DNA of 48,746 nt from a virus. Under the pieces are notes generated by a model. That model was not told where the DNA came from. It did not search any database and saw only the letters and a program-made list of their open reading frames with translations. The position numbers and the translations under genes were made by a program. Position 1 is the stretch's first letter, and every line of letters begins with the position of its first letter. Positions 26,373 through 33,750 of this stretch are shown piece by piece. The DNA is taken from positions 1-48,746 of the IMG/VR virus record IMGVR_UViG_3300048919_000539; one strand, written 5' to 3'.

Positions 26373-26607
26373 AATGATTGCCTCCACCTAATCTTTTTAA
26401 CTGCCTCACTAATGGCTCTTGGCTTGTCAGATCAATGATTTTGCTTTCAACTAATTGCCCATTATGAAAATAATTAACTTTAATTGTTTTTACGGGCCAT
26501 ATCAGGGCGATCGACCATCTGAACAAAGCATACGTAAACAACCCAGTGAAAGCAGCAATAGCGATCCAGCACACAGCAAAGAAAGCATGTACAAGATCAA
26601 TACTCAT
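26365..26607 (-). CDS. small membrane protein (cassette gene 2)
   Basis: 80 residues. Long hydrophobic N-terminal region (LVHAFFAVCWIAIAAFTGLFTYALFRWSIALIW, about 5-37), which could be one or two membrane helices, then a short soluble domain (KTIKVNYFHNGQLVESKIIDL). Starts 9 bp after cassette gene 1. Not related to lambda Bor or known exclusion proteins as far as I can see. Confidence 0.65.
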   Translation of the reverse strand: MSIDLVHAFFAVCWIAIAAFTGLFTYALFRWSIALIWPVKTIKVNYFHNGQLVESKIIDLTSQEPLVRQLKRLGGGNHCE

Positions 26608-26616
26608 AGATACCCC

Positions 26617-27513
26617 TTAAGTGAGTCGGCGATTTTCGTCAGCAAGATGGCGATAAACCTCTTCAATGGCATAAGAAGTTCTTGTTGACGCATTTGGCTT
26701 TTCTACTGTAGTGATTCGCAGCCGGACAGTGAACAAATCCCCCTTAACAAAGCCACGTTGATTGTTCAAAACTGCATCCATGAAGGCCGCGTCTTCCATA
26801 CGAACAGCGCGTTCTTCATCAAAGTAACGCATCTTCCATCCAGTTACAGATGTGAAATTAACTTGGGTCAATGCGACTGTAGCATCACTAACTTCAACAT
26901 GTTCTTCTGACAATGACTGTCTGGGTAAAGGAGTGAACTCTTGAGTATCTTCCCCAGTAATCCTTAGAATTTCATGACCTTCAACATTCACCTTGAACTT
27001 TGGAGAATCTTTGTTGGCTAATGGTTGAGTTATGATCTCGCTGTAAGCCCTACGTATTACAGCATCGGTAGCAAGTTGAGCCTCATCCTTGGGGCAGATT
27101 ATAGATTTCAATTCTCCTGCTTCTTCATAGATGATTGTAGCATCATCACTACCGTCTGAGGTATGGACATTAACAACACGGTTGCTTTTCAATCGCTGGG
27201 CAATTGCTAAAGCTCCTCCTCCGGCAGCACTAAACCCTAGAACAGGCAAAATGGCTTTAGCATTAGCTAAAGTAAACAATGCAAATTCAACGATGAATGA
27301 ACCTTCTTCCGCTGGAACTGTTACCCGAAGATCAACGGTTTCTTGGCCTTCGTTCAACACTTGGTCTGCTTGCTTAACCATTAATGCCATCTGCCTGATG
27401 GCATCCCCCAACGCCAGTGCATCCATCTGGTGCACTGCTAACTCATCATCGTTGGCATCATAAGAGATACTAAAGCGTTCAATTTCCTGCCCCATGGCAA
27501 AATCATTTGTCAT
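26617..27513 (-). CDS. 298-residue protein of unknown function (cassette gene 1)
   Basis: Start at the ATG at 27513 (MTNDFAMGQEIERFSISYD), since the preceding 21 codons have no ribosome site. Three parts: an N-terminal alpha/beta domain (1-80) with acidic stretches; a Gly/Ala-rich hydrophobic segment (about 83-109: ANAKAILPVLGFSAAGGGALAIAQRL) that could insert in or touch a membrane; and a C-terminal beta-rich domain (about 175-298, TGWKMRYFDEERAVRMEDAAFMDAVLNN). Not recognised. With its two membrane partners it looks like a sensor or scaffold of a membrane-associated system. Confidence 0.7.
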   Translation of the reverse strand: MTNDFAMGQEIERFSISYDANDDELAVHQMDALALGDAIRQMALMVKQADQVLNEGQETVDLRVTVPAEEGSFIVEFALFTLANAKAILPVLGFSAAGGGALAIAQRLKSNRVVNVHTSDGSDDATIIYEEAGELKSIICPKDEAQLATDAVIRRAYSEIITQPLANKDSPKFKVNVEGHEILRITGEDTQEFTPLPRQSLSEEHVEVSDATVALTQVNFTSVTGWKMRYFDEERAVRMEDAAFMDAVLNNQRGFVKGDLFTVRLRITTVEKPNASTRTSYAIEEVYRHLADENRRLT

Positions 27514-27587
27514 TCTAATTTTTCTCGCGTGTTGTAGTATCGCAAGAATAATTTCGAAATCACTTTTGAGCAACAAAACTTATGCTT

Positions 27588-28049
27588 TTACTGTAGCCTG
27601 AAACGACATTGCTCACGAATGTACTGCTGCAAGTAACTCACCTGCCCGGTCACTGTTTCGATTCCAGCTCTGAGACGCCAATAATCCCGTTCAGCGGCGT
27701 CATTAAGTCGGGGGCCGGTAGCATCGCCCAGGCCGCTGGAGGTGGCGGTGCTACCTGCTGGACACTTGGCGTTGAGCTGCAACCGCATGCGGCCAGCAGC
27801 AACATCAGACTCAAGCTGATCGATACTGGCTTTAGCATCTGCGAGTTCTCCTGTGTATTTCGCATCCAGTGCAGCAACATCACGCTGGCGCGTCTGCATA
27901 TCATTAATAGTTTCCTGCCGCTGCTTTGCGAGAGACTCGGCACTGTCAGCCCGGGCCTTTTGCTTTGTGAGCTGAGATGACAGGACGAGCACCACAACAA
28001 CTGCAGCCAGGAACTCCACGGCGATAATCATCCAGGCTCGGGAATTCAT
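27588..28049 (-). CDS. Rz inner-membrane spanin
   Basis: 153 residues from the ATG at 28049 that overlaps the endolysin stop (ATGA). N-terminal membrane anchor ([19 protein letters not shown]), then a periplasmic coiled coil ([26 protein letters not shown]), typical of Rz. Pairs with the outer-membrane lipoprotein encoded inside it to fuse the membranes at lysis. Confidence 0.9.
   Translation of the reverse strand: MNSRAWMIIAVEFLAAVVVVLVLSSQLTKQKARADSAESLAKQRQETINDMQTRQRDVAALDAKYTGELADAKASIDQLESDVAAGRMRLQLNAKCPAGSTATSSGLGDATGPRLNDAAERDYWRLRAGIETVTGQVSYLQQYIREQCRFRLQ
27650..27838 (-). CDS. Rz1 outer-membrane spanin nested within Rz
   Basis: 62-residue lipoprotein precursor in another frame of Rz ([20 protein letters not shown]). 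The lipobox LLAAC gives acylation at Cys18, followed by the Pro-rich stretch APPPPAAW typical of Rz1. Fully embedded in Rz, as in lambda. Confidence 0.88.
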   Translation of the reverse strand: MLKPVSISLSLMLLLAACGCSSTPSVQQVAPPPPAAWAMLPAPDLMTPLNGIIGVSELESKQ

Positions 28050-28531
28050 TTCTGACTCCAGAGGCAAACATCGCGCTCAATCTCGCGCCGGTTCATCAGG
28101 CCTTTCCACTGCTTACCGCCTGCGTAGGTCCAGCGGCGCAGCTCGTTGCATGCGCCGACCGTGTCGCCTGCATTGATTTTCTTCAGCAGGGTTGACTGGC
28201 GGAATGCTCCGGCGCCGACGTTATATGCAAACGAGTTGAGAGCCGCTCGCGTGGTATCGGGTATCGGACGCTTAATTAAAGGGTCAATCTGATTGGCAAC
28301 CTTTCGCAGGTCTTTATTCAGCAATGCCTGGCACTCGGCCCCGGTGTAGGTTTTTCTTTTGATTATGTCGGCCCCGGTGTGTCCGTAGCAAACAGTCCAC
28401 ACGCCGACGACATCCTGATAGGGCTTATGCTCCACGCCTTCCAGTGAAGGAATGACGGCAGCAGCAATGGCAATAGCACCGCCACCCATGGCAGCAATGA
28501 TTTTGTTGCGTAGGGCAGTCGATGTAGCCAT
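28046..28531 (-). CDS. SAR endolysin, T4-type lysozyme (R21-like)
   Basis: 161 residues, GH24. Catalytic triad E-x8-D-x5-T is visible in [22 protein letters not shown]. The N-terminal Gly/Ala-rich weak membrane segment ([20 protein letters not shown]) is a signal-anchor-release domain that is exported by the Sec system and released when the membrane is depolarised. Matches phage 21 lysozyme in plan. Confidence 0.93.
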   Translation of the reverse strand: MATSTALRNKIIAAMGGGAIAIAAAVIPSLEGVEHKPYQDVVGVWTVCYGHTGADIIKRKTYTGAECQALLNKDLRKVANQIDPLIKRPIPDTTRAALNSFAYNVGAGAFRQSTLLKKINAGDTVGACNELRRWTYAGGKQWKGLMNRREIERDVCLWSQK

Positions 28532-28533
28532 GG

Positions 28534-28779
28534 TTACTGGTCCTGTGGTGGGCTTTGTACGAGTCCGCGATTTAATGCGGCTTCATATGCGCGGGTCTGT
28601 CGGTTCTTGTAGTAGAGATTCACCAGGAAGGTGGCAATACCGATTACCACGCCACTGATGATTGCGATTTGATTCCAGTCGAGGTTATGTATCCATTGCG
28701 ACACGCCACCTCCGCACACAAGAGTACCGGACACGCAGTAGCTGGCGCCTGATGCGATTTTGTCTGGCATGATTTTCAA
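28534..28779 (-). CDS. pinholin S21-like holin with dual start
   Basis: The ORF reads [14 protein letters not shown] from a TTG at 28779 and again from an ATG three codons later (28770). Phage 21 S starts MKSMDKI and uses Met1 for antiholin and Met4 for holin; this gene keeps the pattern with TTG as the first start. GGTGG lies just before the TTG. Two membrane segments (about 13-30 and 36-56) and a charged C-terminus. Triggers the SAR endolysin by small pores. Confidence 0.85.
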   Translation of the reverse strand: MKIMPDKIASGASYCVSGTLVCGGGVSQWIHNLDWNQIAIISGVVIGIATFLVNLYYKNRQTRAYEAALNRGLVQSPPQDQ

Positions 28780-28908
28780 TTTCCACCCCCCGTATTAAGG
28801 GGACTTGTCCAAATAGGAATTGTCTAGAAGATAAGCTGAACAAGTCCGGATATGCTTCACCTTGTCTAGAGATGAGCCCGCCTTGTGCCGTGAGGTAGCT
28901 AACCGAAG

Positions 28909-28932
28909 AATCCGCCATTGAGCGGATTTTTT
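28909..28932. terminator. hairpin upstream of the lysis genes
   Basis: AATCCGC/GCGGATT with a 6-nt loop and a six-T run on the plus strand. For leftward late transcription it would be a leader hairpin similar in position to lambda tR', where Q-modified polymerase must read through. The late promoter itself could not be placed. The 28780-29054 stretch holds no other gene. Confidence 0.5.
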
Positions 28933-29054
28933 GTTTAAAGTGCGCCGCACCGACTTATGTCAGGTTGAGGGTATGATTTATTCGGGGGCGCAAAAGAAAG
29001 AGGCCGCTGTTGGGCGAGATTAGAAATTTATTCGACCAAAGAATATTTTGTAAA

Positions 29055-29447
29055 CTATTTGTTTTGCCATAGGTTTTTTATGACATGAGGTTTGCTTGCC
29101 CTCATTTTTTCCATGTTTTGCTTGCGGGTAACAATAGTGAGATTTTCAAGCGCATTATTAGATTTATCTTCATCGATATGGTCTATCTCGTAACCCTCTG
29201 CTATAGGGCCAAAAAAAGCTTCCCATACCAGCCTGTGAACGTAATACCTTGCTTCTACCCGCTTGTTGCATACTTTTACTTGAAAGTATCCTGCTTTCCC
29301 ATTCGATACTGGGGTTAGTGTTACGGTGGGGATTTTTCTTACATATTCAGAGTTTTTACCCATCTGGGTTATCTCTCTTTCCGGAATCTCGATTTGCCCA
29401 GAAGAATATACATTGATAGTTAACCCGTTCTTTTCCAAAGTTTTCAC
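29055..29447 (-). CDS. free-standing HNH homing-type endonuclease
   Basis: 130 residues from GTG at 29447 (AGAGGGA seven bases upstream); an upstream TTG at 29531 is inside a terminator tail and less likely. C-terminal HNH_3 motif: YYVHRLVWEAFFGPIAEGYEIDHIDEDKSNN, with NLTIVTRKQN. AT-rich and placed between Q and the lysis genes, a common site of homing endonuclease insertion. Cuts DNA of phages lacking it and spreads itself; not needed for the phage. Confidence 0.8.
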   Translation of the reverse strand: MKTLEKNGLTINVYSSGQIEIPEREITQMGKNSEYVRKIPTVTLTPVSNGKAGYFQVKVCNKRVEARYYVHRLVWEAFFGPIAEGYEIDHIDEDKSNNALENLTIVTRKQNMEKMRASKPHVIKNLWQNK

Positions 29448-29529
29448 ATAGAATCCCTCTGAGCCATGGAGAATTATAAAATATATTAACTCTTTTCTGG
29501 CCAGTGAAGCTATATGCTGTTTTGAAAAC

Positions 29530-29558
29530 AAAAAAGCCCCGGCGATTAACCAGGGCTT
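29530..29558 (-). terminator. terminator after the Q gene
   Basis: Minus-strand stem AAGCCC/GGGCTT around a 13-nt loop, followed by six U. Closes the early rightward operon after Q. The 150 bp between it and the Q stop contain no gene and probably the late promoter, which I could not pinpoint. Confidence 0.72.
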
Positions 29559-29707
29559 CTTACGGTGATGCTTCAGCTGAATGCCAGAGGGCTTATATCC
29601 GCCGTTTACTTATTTCCTCGTCACCACCGCGCTCAGTTCGCTTTGCTTCCCGAGCATAGCTGCAATGTGCCAGGTTTATTGCCCTTTGTCTTTAGCAATT
29701 CGTGCTA

Positions 29708-30331
29708 TTATGCAACTAATGCAGTAATTTCTTTCTCCTGTTCGCGCTTAACGGCATAAAACAATTCTCCTTCAAGAATATCCTGCGCCCATTCCATTCT
29801 GTTTCTGGCCTCTTTTGCCGTAATCCCGGTGAAGTAAGTAAGACTCTGAGCAACGTTTTGCGCGCTCTTGCACTTGCAGTATCGTAATCTGGCTACAGAG
29901 CGGATGGGATTGTCTCTGCCAAACGTCTTTACGATTACTGATTCCATGAAAGCAGCATCATCTGATTCTTTGGCGAGAGCGATGATGTTGCTTGCGGATG
30001 ATTGCGGAACCAGAATATCGCGAGCTTTTCGCATCAATTCCTCCCCTCTGTAGCCCTCACAGTGAAGCTCTGTTACTACCCTCTCTATCTGTTTGGCTTT
30101 CTGCTCGCTCCATTCACAGCGCATCATCAGGCGCCCTATTACGTTAACCTGCCCGCGCTCGTACTCATCTCCGGATAGGTGGTCACCCCATACGGTTAGC
30201 AGGTGGCGAATCCATGCCTGTTGCGATCGGTTTATCGTCTTCCATCCGGTACCGAAGAGACGACGCATGTCTGCAGCGGTGCGAACATCGGCCAGGCGAA
30301 CTACCAGCTGATAGTCACGTTCGATTCTCAT
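29708..30331 (-). CDS. late antiterminator, Q-like
   Basis: 207 residues from the ATG at 30331 (MRIERDYQLVVRLADVRTAADMRRLF). Helical, basic, with a Cys pair in RLRYCKCKSAQNVAQSLTYFTGITAKEAR, resembling a DNA-binding insertion in Q or DUF1133-type proteins. Location after the nin genes and before lysis is the Q position. Overlaps the tiny upstream gene (ATGA). Sequence recognition alone is moderate. Confidence 0.6.
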   Translation of the reverse strand: MRIERDYQLVVRLADVRTAADMRRLFGTGWKTINRSQQAWIRHLLTVWGDHLSGDEYERGQVNVIGRLMMRCEWSEQKAKQIERVVTELHCEGYRGEELMRKARDILVPQSSASNIIALAKESDDAAFMESVIVKTFGRDNPIRSVARLRYCKCKSAQNVAQSLTYFTGITAKEARNRMEWAQDILEGELFYAVKREQEKEITALVA

Positions 30332-30435
30332 CGCTTCTTCCCCTTTGGAGTAACTGTCCATGACTGGGTGTGAGTTGGCTGGATGGTTGGAGTGACTGGC
30401 TTGAAGTGGCTGAGTATTCGGGTTAACCATGTCAT
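30328..30435 (-). CDS. 35-residue nin-region protein
   Basis: MTWLTRILSHFKPVTP... ending PKGKKR. Both ends form ATGA overlaps, with the YlcG-like gene upstream and Q downstream, so it is translationally coupled. Basic C-terminus; unknown function. A 76-residue reading of the same frame from 30558 is less likely because it would cross the YlcG gene. Confidence 0.55.
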   Translation of the reverse strand: MTWLTRILSHFKPVTPTIQPTHTQSWTVTPKGKKR

Positions 30436-30551
30436 GTGGCCTTCCTCATGATATGGCTGAAGTTTTGCAAAATCCGATAGTCGAACTGGAAGGATGATTT
30501 GGTGCGGTACATTCTGAGAAGGAGCCATTTTTGCCTTAGATATTCGCTCAT
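30432..30551 (-). CDS. YlcG-like small protein
   Basis: 39 residues: MSEYLRQKWLLLRMYRTKS... with DYRILQNFSHIM. It fits the YlcG pattern (basic W-L-L-R-Y, then DYRILxNY) known between ninG/rusA and Q in lambdoid prophages. ATGA overlaps on both sides; GGAG eight bases before the ATG. Confidence 0.7.
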   Translation of the reverse strand: MSEYLRQKWLLLRMYRTKSSFQFDYRILQNFSHIMRKAT

Positions 30552-31189
30552 GCTGCACACTCCATTTGCCGCTTACGCAGCTTTTCGTAATGACGGGCCC
30601 GCCGCGTGAATATTGCTTTCACACGCTTCAGGTAATCGATGGTGAATTTTCGCGGTGTGTTGTCGGACTCAATGCGCTCTACCAGAGTGATGCCGATTCG
30701 TTCTATGAGCCGGATCCGATATTCCACGGCATTGCCGCTTAATTGCCTGTTGCACCGGGTACATGATGAGTTGACGTTGAACACGTTGAATTTGAGATGT
30801 GATGCTGCGCCGCGTGACCTGAAGTGACTGGCATCGACTGCACTGCCGGTTGTGTAACTCCCCCGGTGCTGAAGTGTCCCGCCGCAACTCACGCAGGGCT
30901 TGTAATAATCACGCCATCGGATGTAGCGATTAAACGCCGCCTGAGCCTCTTTCTGCCACTCTGCAATACCCTTTAGTTTTTCCCTTCGCTCACGCAAATC
31001 ATCGCGCTGTAGCTTCTCCTGCTTGCGAATTTCGCACTTAACTTTCATGCACTCCACTTCCTTTCCGTGGATGACAGCACATTTCGGGGAGCAGACTTTT
31101 TGAGTGGATGACCAGGGAAGGAATTCATTGGTGCAGATGTGGCATTTCTTTGGCTTACGGGTTTTCGGTTTCTCGATGACTGTCGCCAT
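30548..31189 (-). CDS. ninG: NinG / Rap recombination protein
   Basis: 213 residues from the ATG at 31189 behind a strong GGAGG. N-terminal zinc cluster CHICTNEF...CSPKC, then CVSCGG, DASHFRSRGAASHLKFNVFNVNSSCTRCN, which are hallmark NinG sequences. Structure-specific nuclease for branched DNA in phage recombination. Part of the nin region. Confidence 0.93.
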   Translation of the reverse strand: MATVIEKPKTRKPKKCHICTNEFLPWSSTQKVCSPKCAVIHGKEVECMKVKCEIRKQEKLQRDDLRERREKLKGIAEWQKEAQAAFNRYIRWRDYYKPCVSCGGTLQHRGSYTTGSAVDASHFRSRGAASHLKFNVFNVNSSCTRCNRQLSGNAVEYRIRLIERIGITLVERIESDNTPRKFTIDYLKRVKAIFTRRARHYEKLRKRQMECAA

Positions 31190-31325
31190 CCTCCCTCCTA
31201 ACACTTTCGATAACTTCATAGCCAATCATCATGTAGAGCGAATCACAGTCTTCACAAACCCAAGTCTCGTCATCGCTCATCGCCATGCCGCAATCAGCAC
31301 AGGCCCGGTCAGATGGTTCTGTCAT
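31155..31325 (-). CDS. 56-residue zinc-ribbon nin protein
   Basis: MTEPSDRACADCGMAMSDDE... with CADCG and CEDC, a four-cysteine zinc ribbon. Overlaps upstream stop (ATGA) and the ninG start by 35 bp. Function unknown. Confidence 0.7.
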   Translation of the reverse strand: MTEPSDRACADCGMAMSDDETWVCEDCDSLYMMIGYEVIESVRREDGDSHRETENP

Positions 31326-31498
31326 CGCGCCCTCCTCATTCGATCGAACTTCGCACGGAGAAGCATGTACACATAGTCGTAGGTGGTTACCCGGCTCGCT
31401 GGCGGTACCAACTTTCGCTTGCTGCGGCTTCTTGCGGTGGGAGTGAATATCAGTGAGTCGATCGCTCGCTGTGTTGCGGAAACTCTCTGCCGGCTCAT
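31322..31498 (-). CDS. 58-residue basic nin-region protein
   Basis: MSRQRVSATQRAIDSLIFTP..., very rich in Arg/Lys, ending MLLRAKFDRMRRAR. Joined to both neighbours by ATGA overlaps. Similar short basic proteins occur in nin regions of other lambdoid prophages as far as I recall. Probably nucleic-acid binding. Confidence 0.65.
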   Translation of the reverse strand: MSRQRVSATQRAIDSLIFTPTARSRSKRKLVPPASRVTTYDYVYMLLRAKFDRMRRAR

Positions 31499-31761
31499 TG
31501 GCGCACCTCACGCAGGCATTTGTCGAATGCTGCCATCGCCTGGCTCACACCGAATCCGCACGGCAAATCCGTCTTTTTGTAGAGCACCTTACCAAGCCTT
31601 TCCGGATCGTCTTTCTTGATGATTAACCCGTCCCTGGTCATTGTTGCCAGAGTCACTCGTGTGTATGGCCTGGGTAGCCCGGCCAGCTCGGCTATCTCGT
31701 TCGATGTCATCCACTTACCAGTTGATAACTGGTCGATGATTGCTATCTGCATTTTGCTCAT
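31495..31761 (-). CDS. small winged-helix DNA-binding protein
   Basis: 88 residues from the ATG at 31761 (MSKMQIAIIDQLSTGKWMTS). Pattern of helices and TVTLATMTRDGLI-like wing (RVTLATMTRDGLIIKKDD) is a classic winged helix. Overlaps ninB and the next gene by 4 bp each. Target unknown. Confidence 0.7.
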   Translation of the reverse strand: MSKMQIAIIDQLSTGKWMTSNEIAELAGLPRPYTRVTLATMTRDGLIIKKDDPERLGKVLYKKTDLPCGFGVSQAMAAFDKCLREVRQ

Positions 31762-32192
31762 GCTGCTCTCCCGTACTGTTTGGCCCATCGCATCGCCAGC
31801 GCGGCATCGTCACCAAAGGTCACGCTATGCTCTGCACCAAACGCACTGATTAACTCAATGAGGTCGCGCATCTCGCTGACGCGCATTTTGCTTGTTGACT
31901 GACCCAGCACCACGAATCCACCGTCGATACCCGGAACAACGTCCTGCTTCTTCAGTGCGGCGGTGAAAACGTGTTTCCACTCTTCGCTGGTCAGCGTGCG
32001 GCCGTGCCAATTGACCTGCTCTGAGATGTCGTTAAGGCATGCCCAAAGTTTGGCGTTTTGGTCTAAGCTGCGGGTTCGTTCCTGGATGGTTACTACAAGG
32101 GGTGATTCGGGGCTTACTGGTAGGCTTCGGATGAATTCGGTGCAGTTGTTTCGCCGCAACATGTCGACGAGAAAATAGCTCTGTTTGTTCAC
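31758..32192 (-). CDS. ninB: NinB recombination protein
   Basis: 144 residues with TRSLDQNAKLWACLNDIS and HGRTLTSEEWKHVFTAALKKQ, conserved NinB signature; Orf of lambda, binds ssDNA and SSB and replaces RecFOR in loading recombinases. Confidence 0.92.
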   Translation of the reverse strand: MNKQSYFLVDMLRRNNCTEFIRSLPVSPESPLVVTIQERTRSLDQNAKLWACLNDISEQVNWHGRTLTSEEWKHVFTAALKKQDVVPGIDGGFVVLGQSTSKMRVSEMRDLIELISAFGAEHSVTFGDDAALAMRWAKQYGRAA

Positions 32193-32194
32193 TG

Positions 32195-32377
32195 TTACCT
32201 CCCTTCGAGTGTCTCCACGTAGTCATAGAGATTGTCAGCTGCAGCGCTGATTAACAGGTCAATAGCCTGCTCGCTGTGGCCGCCACTGCGAATCATCGAC
32301 AGCGCTACTAGCAGCGCCTTTCGTGAATCTATTAGCGGTTGGTGCTTCGGTTTGAATGGGATGATTTCTGCTGTCAT
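32195..32377 (-). CDS. 60-residue nin-region protein
   Basis: MTAEIIPFKPKHQPLIDSRKA..., helical, acidic end. Two bases before ninB. The plain N-terminal IIPFKPKHQ recalls short phage peptides found before ninB. Unknown function. Confidence 0.65.
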   Translation of the reverse strand: MTAEIIPFKPKHQPLIDSRKALLVALSMIRSGGHSEQAIDLLISAAADNLYDYVETLEGR

Positions 32378-32640
32378 TCTTTCGTCTCCGCCCGATACAT
32401 CGCCAGCACTAGATTGCCCCTAGTAGTGATGCGCATTGTGCTGCCTGGCTCCAGTGTGTCGAGGTTGAAAGAGTCATAAAGCTCATTGACAGCTCGCTGC
32501 CTGCGGTCCTTCTCTCGTCGATTCGACCACTCCCTCGCAGCCACCTTCAGAAGCCATGTGCAGGAATTTTTGACTATCCACAGGTATGCGATTGCAGTTA
32601 AAACTGCGGTCATCCAATCCGCGTAATTCATCTTATCCAT
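32374..32640 (-). CDS. 88-residue single-helix membrane protein
   Basis: From the ATG at 32640 (MDKMNYADWMTAVL). One membrane segment about 10-28 followed by a basic stretch (REWSNRREKDRRQR) and a small soluble part. Starts in a TGATG overlap with the 32-residue upstream gene. Confidence 0.65.
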   Translation of the reverse strand: MDKMNYADWMTAVLTAIAYLWIVKNSCTWLLKVAAREWSNRREKDRRQRAVNELYDSFNLDTLEPGSTMRITTRGNLVLAMYRAETKE

Positions 32641-32738
32641 CAGCCCCTCCTCCCCGCCCAGCGCCAAAAAATAAGGGCTGCGATAATCAGCAGCCCTGAG
32701 ATTTTTCCGTATGTAACTGCATCATCAATCTTTCCCAT
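32640..32738 (-). CDS. 32-residue membrane peptide
   Basis: MGKIDDAVTYGKISGLLI... with one hydrophobic helix (SGLLIIAALIFWRW) and a basic tail. Overlaps the upstream gene by 14 bp and shares a TGATG with the next, which supports translation. Unknown role. Confidence 0.5.
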   Translation of the reverse strand: MGKIDDAVTYGKISGLLIIAALIFWRWAGRRG

Positions 32739-33087
32739 AAATATACTTTTCCATCCATTTGTGGGTGCGTTCTTCATCAATCTTTTCTTTGTGGTCGACG
32801 AGTGCTTTCAACTTCCTCATCGTTGAATCTTTGGGCCTGTATTGAAGAGAGTGGGGAACTGCTTCCCCATTAATATGGTAGGCATAGCCGAAACCATATG
32901 GGTAATTACTCGACCAAATTGAGTAGTTCGTCTCATTTAAAAGGAATTCCGCGCAGTAATTATTCACCTCAATAAATTCACCTTCATCCATTATAAGGTT
33001 GAGAACAGCATCCCACTCCTGACTATACGGCCTTTGGTAGTTAGGTTTTTTTGTTCCAAAAATTGCATCGACTATTTTGTAAAACAT
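32725..33087 (-). CDS. AT-rich hypothetical protein
   Basis: 120 residues from the ATG at 33087 (MFYKIVDAIFGTKKPNYQRP). Aromatic-rich and acidic, no motif recognised. Lower GC than neighbouring nin genes, so probably a recent insertion. The 90-bp gap upstream is non-coding. Confidence 0.6.
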   Translation of the reverse strand: MFYKIVDAIFGTKKPNYQRPYSQEWDAVLNLIMDEGEFIEVNNYCAEFLLNETNYSIWSSNYPYGFGYAYHINGEAVPHSLQYRPKDSTMRKLKALVDHKEKIDEERTHKWMEKYIYGKD

Positions 33088-33176
33088 GGATTGCACCTGA
33101 AGCACTGAAAGTAGGTTGATCACAATATTATCATCCCTAGCCTAAAAGAAGTGAATGCGTGTCTTGCTGTAGTCCA

Positions 33177-33398
33177 TCAGGATGCCTCCAGTTTCAGCGT
33201 TGGTATGGGGCCTGCATATCCATAAATCACACCGCGATACTGCGAGTCAGATCCCGGGTATGACCACTGGCCAAACATCCAAGTTAGAATTATGTGAGTT
33301 GCTGCCGGCACGTCAAAATCAGGATTTATCCAGCAGATGTACTTTCCGTTAAGTAGCGGGTCGCCGTTCTGCTCCGCATCAATAAAAGTAACGCTCAT
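33177..33398 (-). CDS. small hypothetical protein
   Basis: 73 residues from the ATG at 33398, in a TGATG overlap with the upstream 29-residue gene. MSVTFIDAEQNGDPLLNGKY..., beta-rich. Unknown. Confidence 0.6.
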   Translation of the reverse strand: MSVTFIDAEQNGDPLLNGKYICWINPDFDVPAATHIILTWMFGQWSYPGSDSQYRGVIYGYAGPIPTLKLEAS

Positions 33399-33487
33399 CA
33401 CTTACCCCCTCTGTCTGGCTGCCCGGCCCACATAAGGCCATCGGCTAATGCGACTCTTACTGCCATGGCTATTTTTGTTGGTTTCAT
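33398..33487 (-). CDS. 29-residue peptide
   Basis: MKPTKIAMAVRVALADGLMW... Linked by TGATG and ATGA overlaps to both neighbours. May serve mainly to carry ribosomes across the junction. Confidence 0.5.
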   Translation of the reverse strand: MKPTKIAMAVRVALADGLMWAGQPDRGGK

Positions 33488-33750
33488 GATTTCACCTGCC
33501 CGGCCTCGGAATTTGCACAAGCCAACCATCCAAGCCAAATGAAATTAACTTCAATATCGTCATACCCTTCCATATATCTGGCCGTAGAGTAGCCCTCAAG
33601 GACCGCCCATTTCTCAAATTCTTTTCTGGCTACCCACACGGAAACATGATCGACACCCTCTCTGTACAGGATTTCATCCTCACCTATTCCTTTAGATTCT
33701 TTCACCCTGTAATCAGATTGACGGATATTCCTTAAGCTAATTAAGCTCAT
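33484..33750 (-). CDS. hypothetical early protein
   Basis: 88 residues from the ATG at 33750 (MSLISLRNIRQSDYRVKESK), which overlaps the DnaC-like gene stop (ATGA). Contains VSVWVARKEFEKWAVLEGY. Function unknown. Confidence 0.65.
   Translation of the reverse strand: MSLISLRNIRQSDYRVKESKGIGEDEILYREGVDHVSVWVARKEFEKWAVLEGYSTARYMEGYDDIEVNFIWLGWLACANSEAGQVKS

Noticed and set aside
29055-29531. 158-residue reading of the HNH gene from TTG at 29531
   Set aside because: The start lies in the U tract of the terminator after Q and has no ribosome site; the GTG at 29447 has one.
30328-30558. Single 76-residue gene upstream of Q
   Set aside because: A YlcG-like gene plus a 35-residue gene, both with ATGA overlaps and ribosome sites, explain the segment better.
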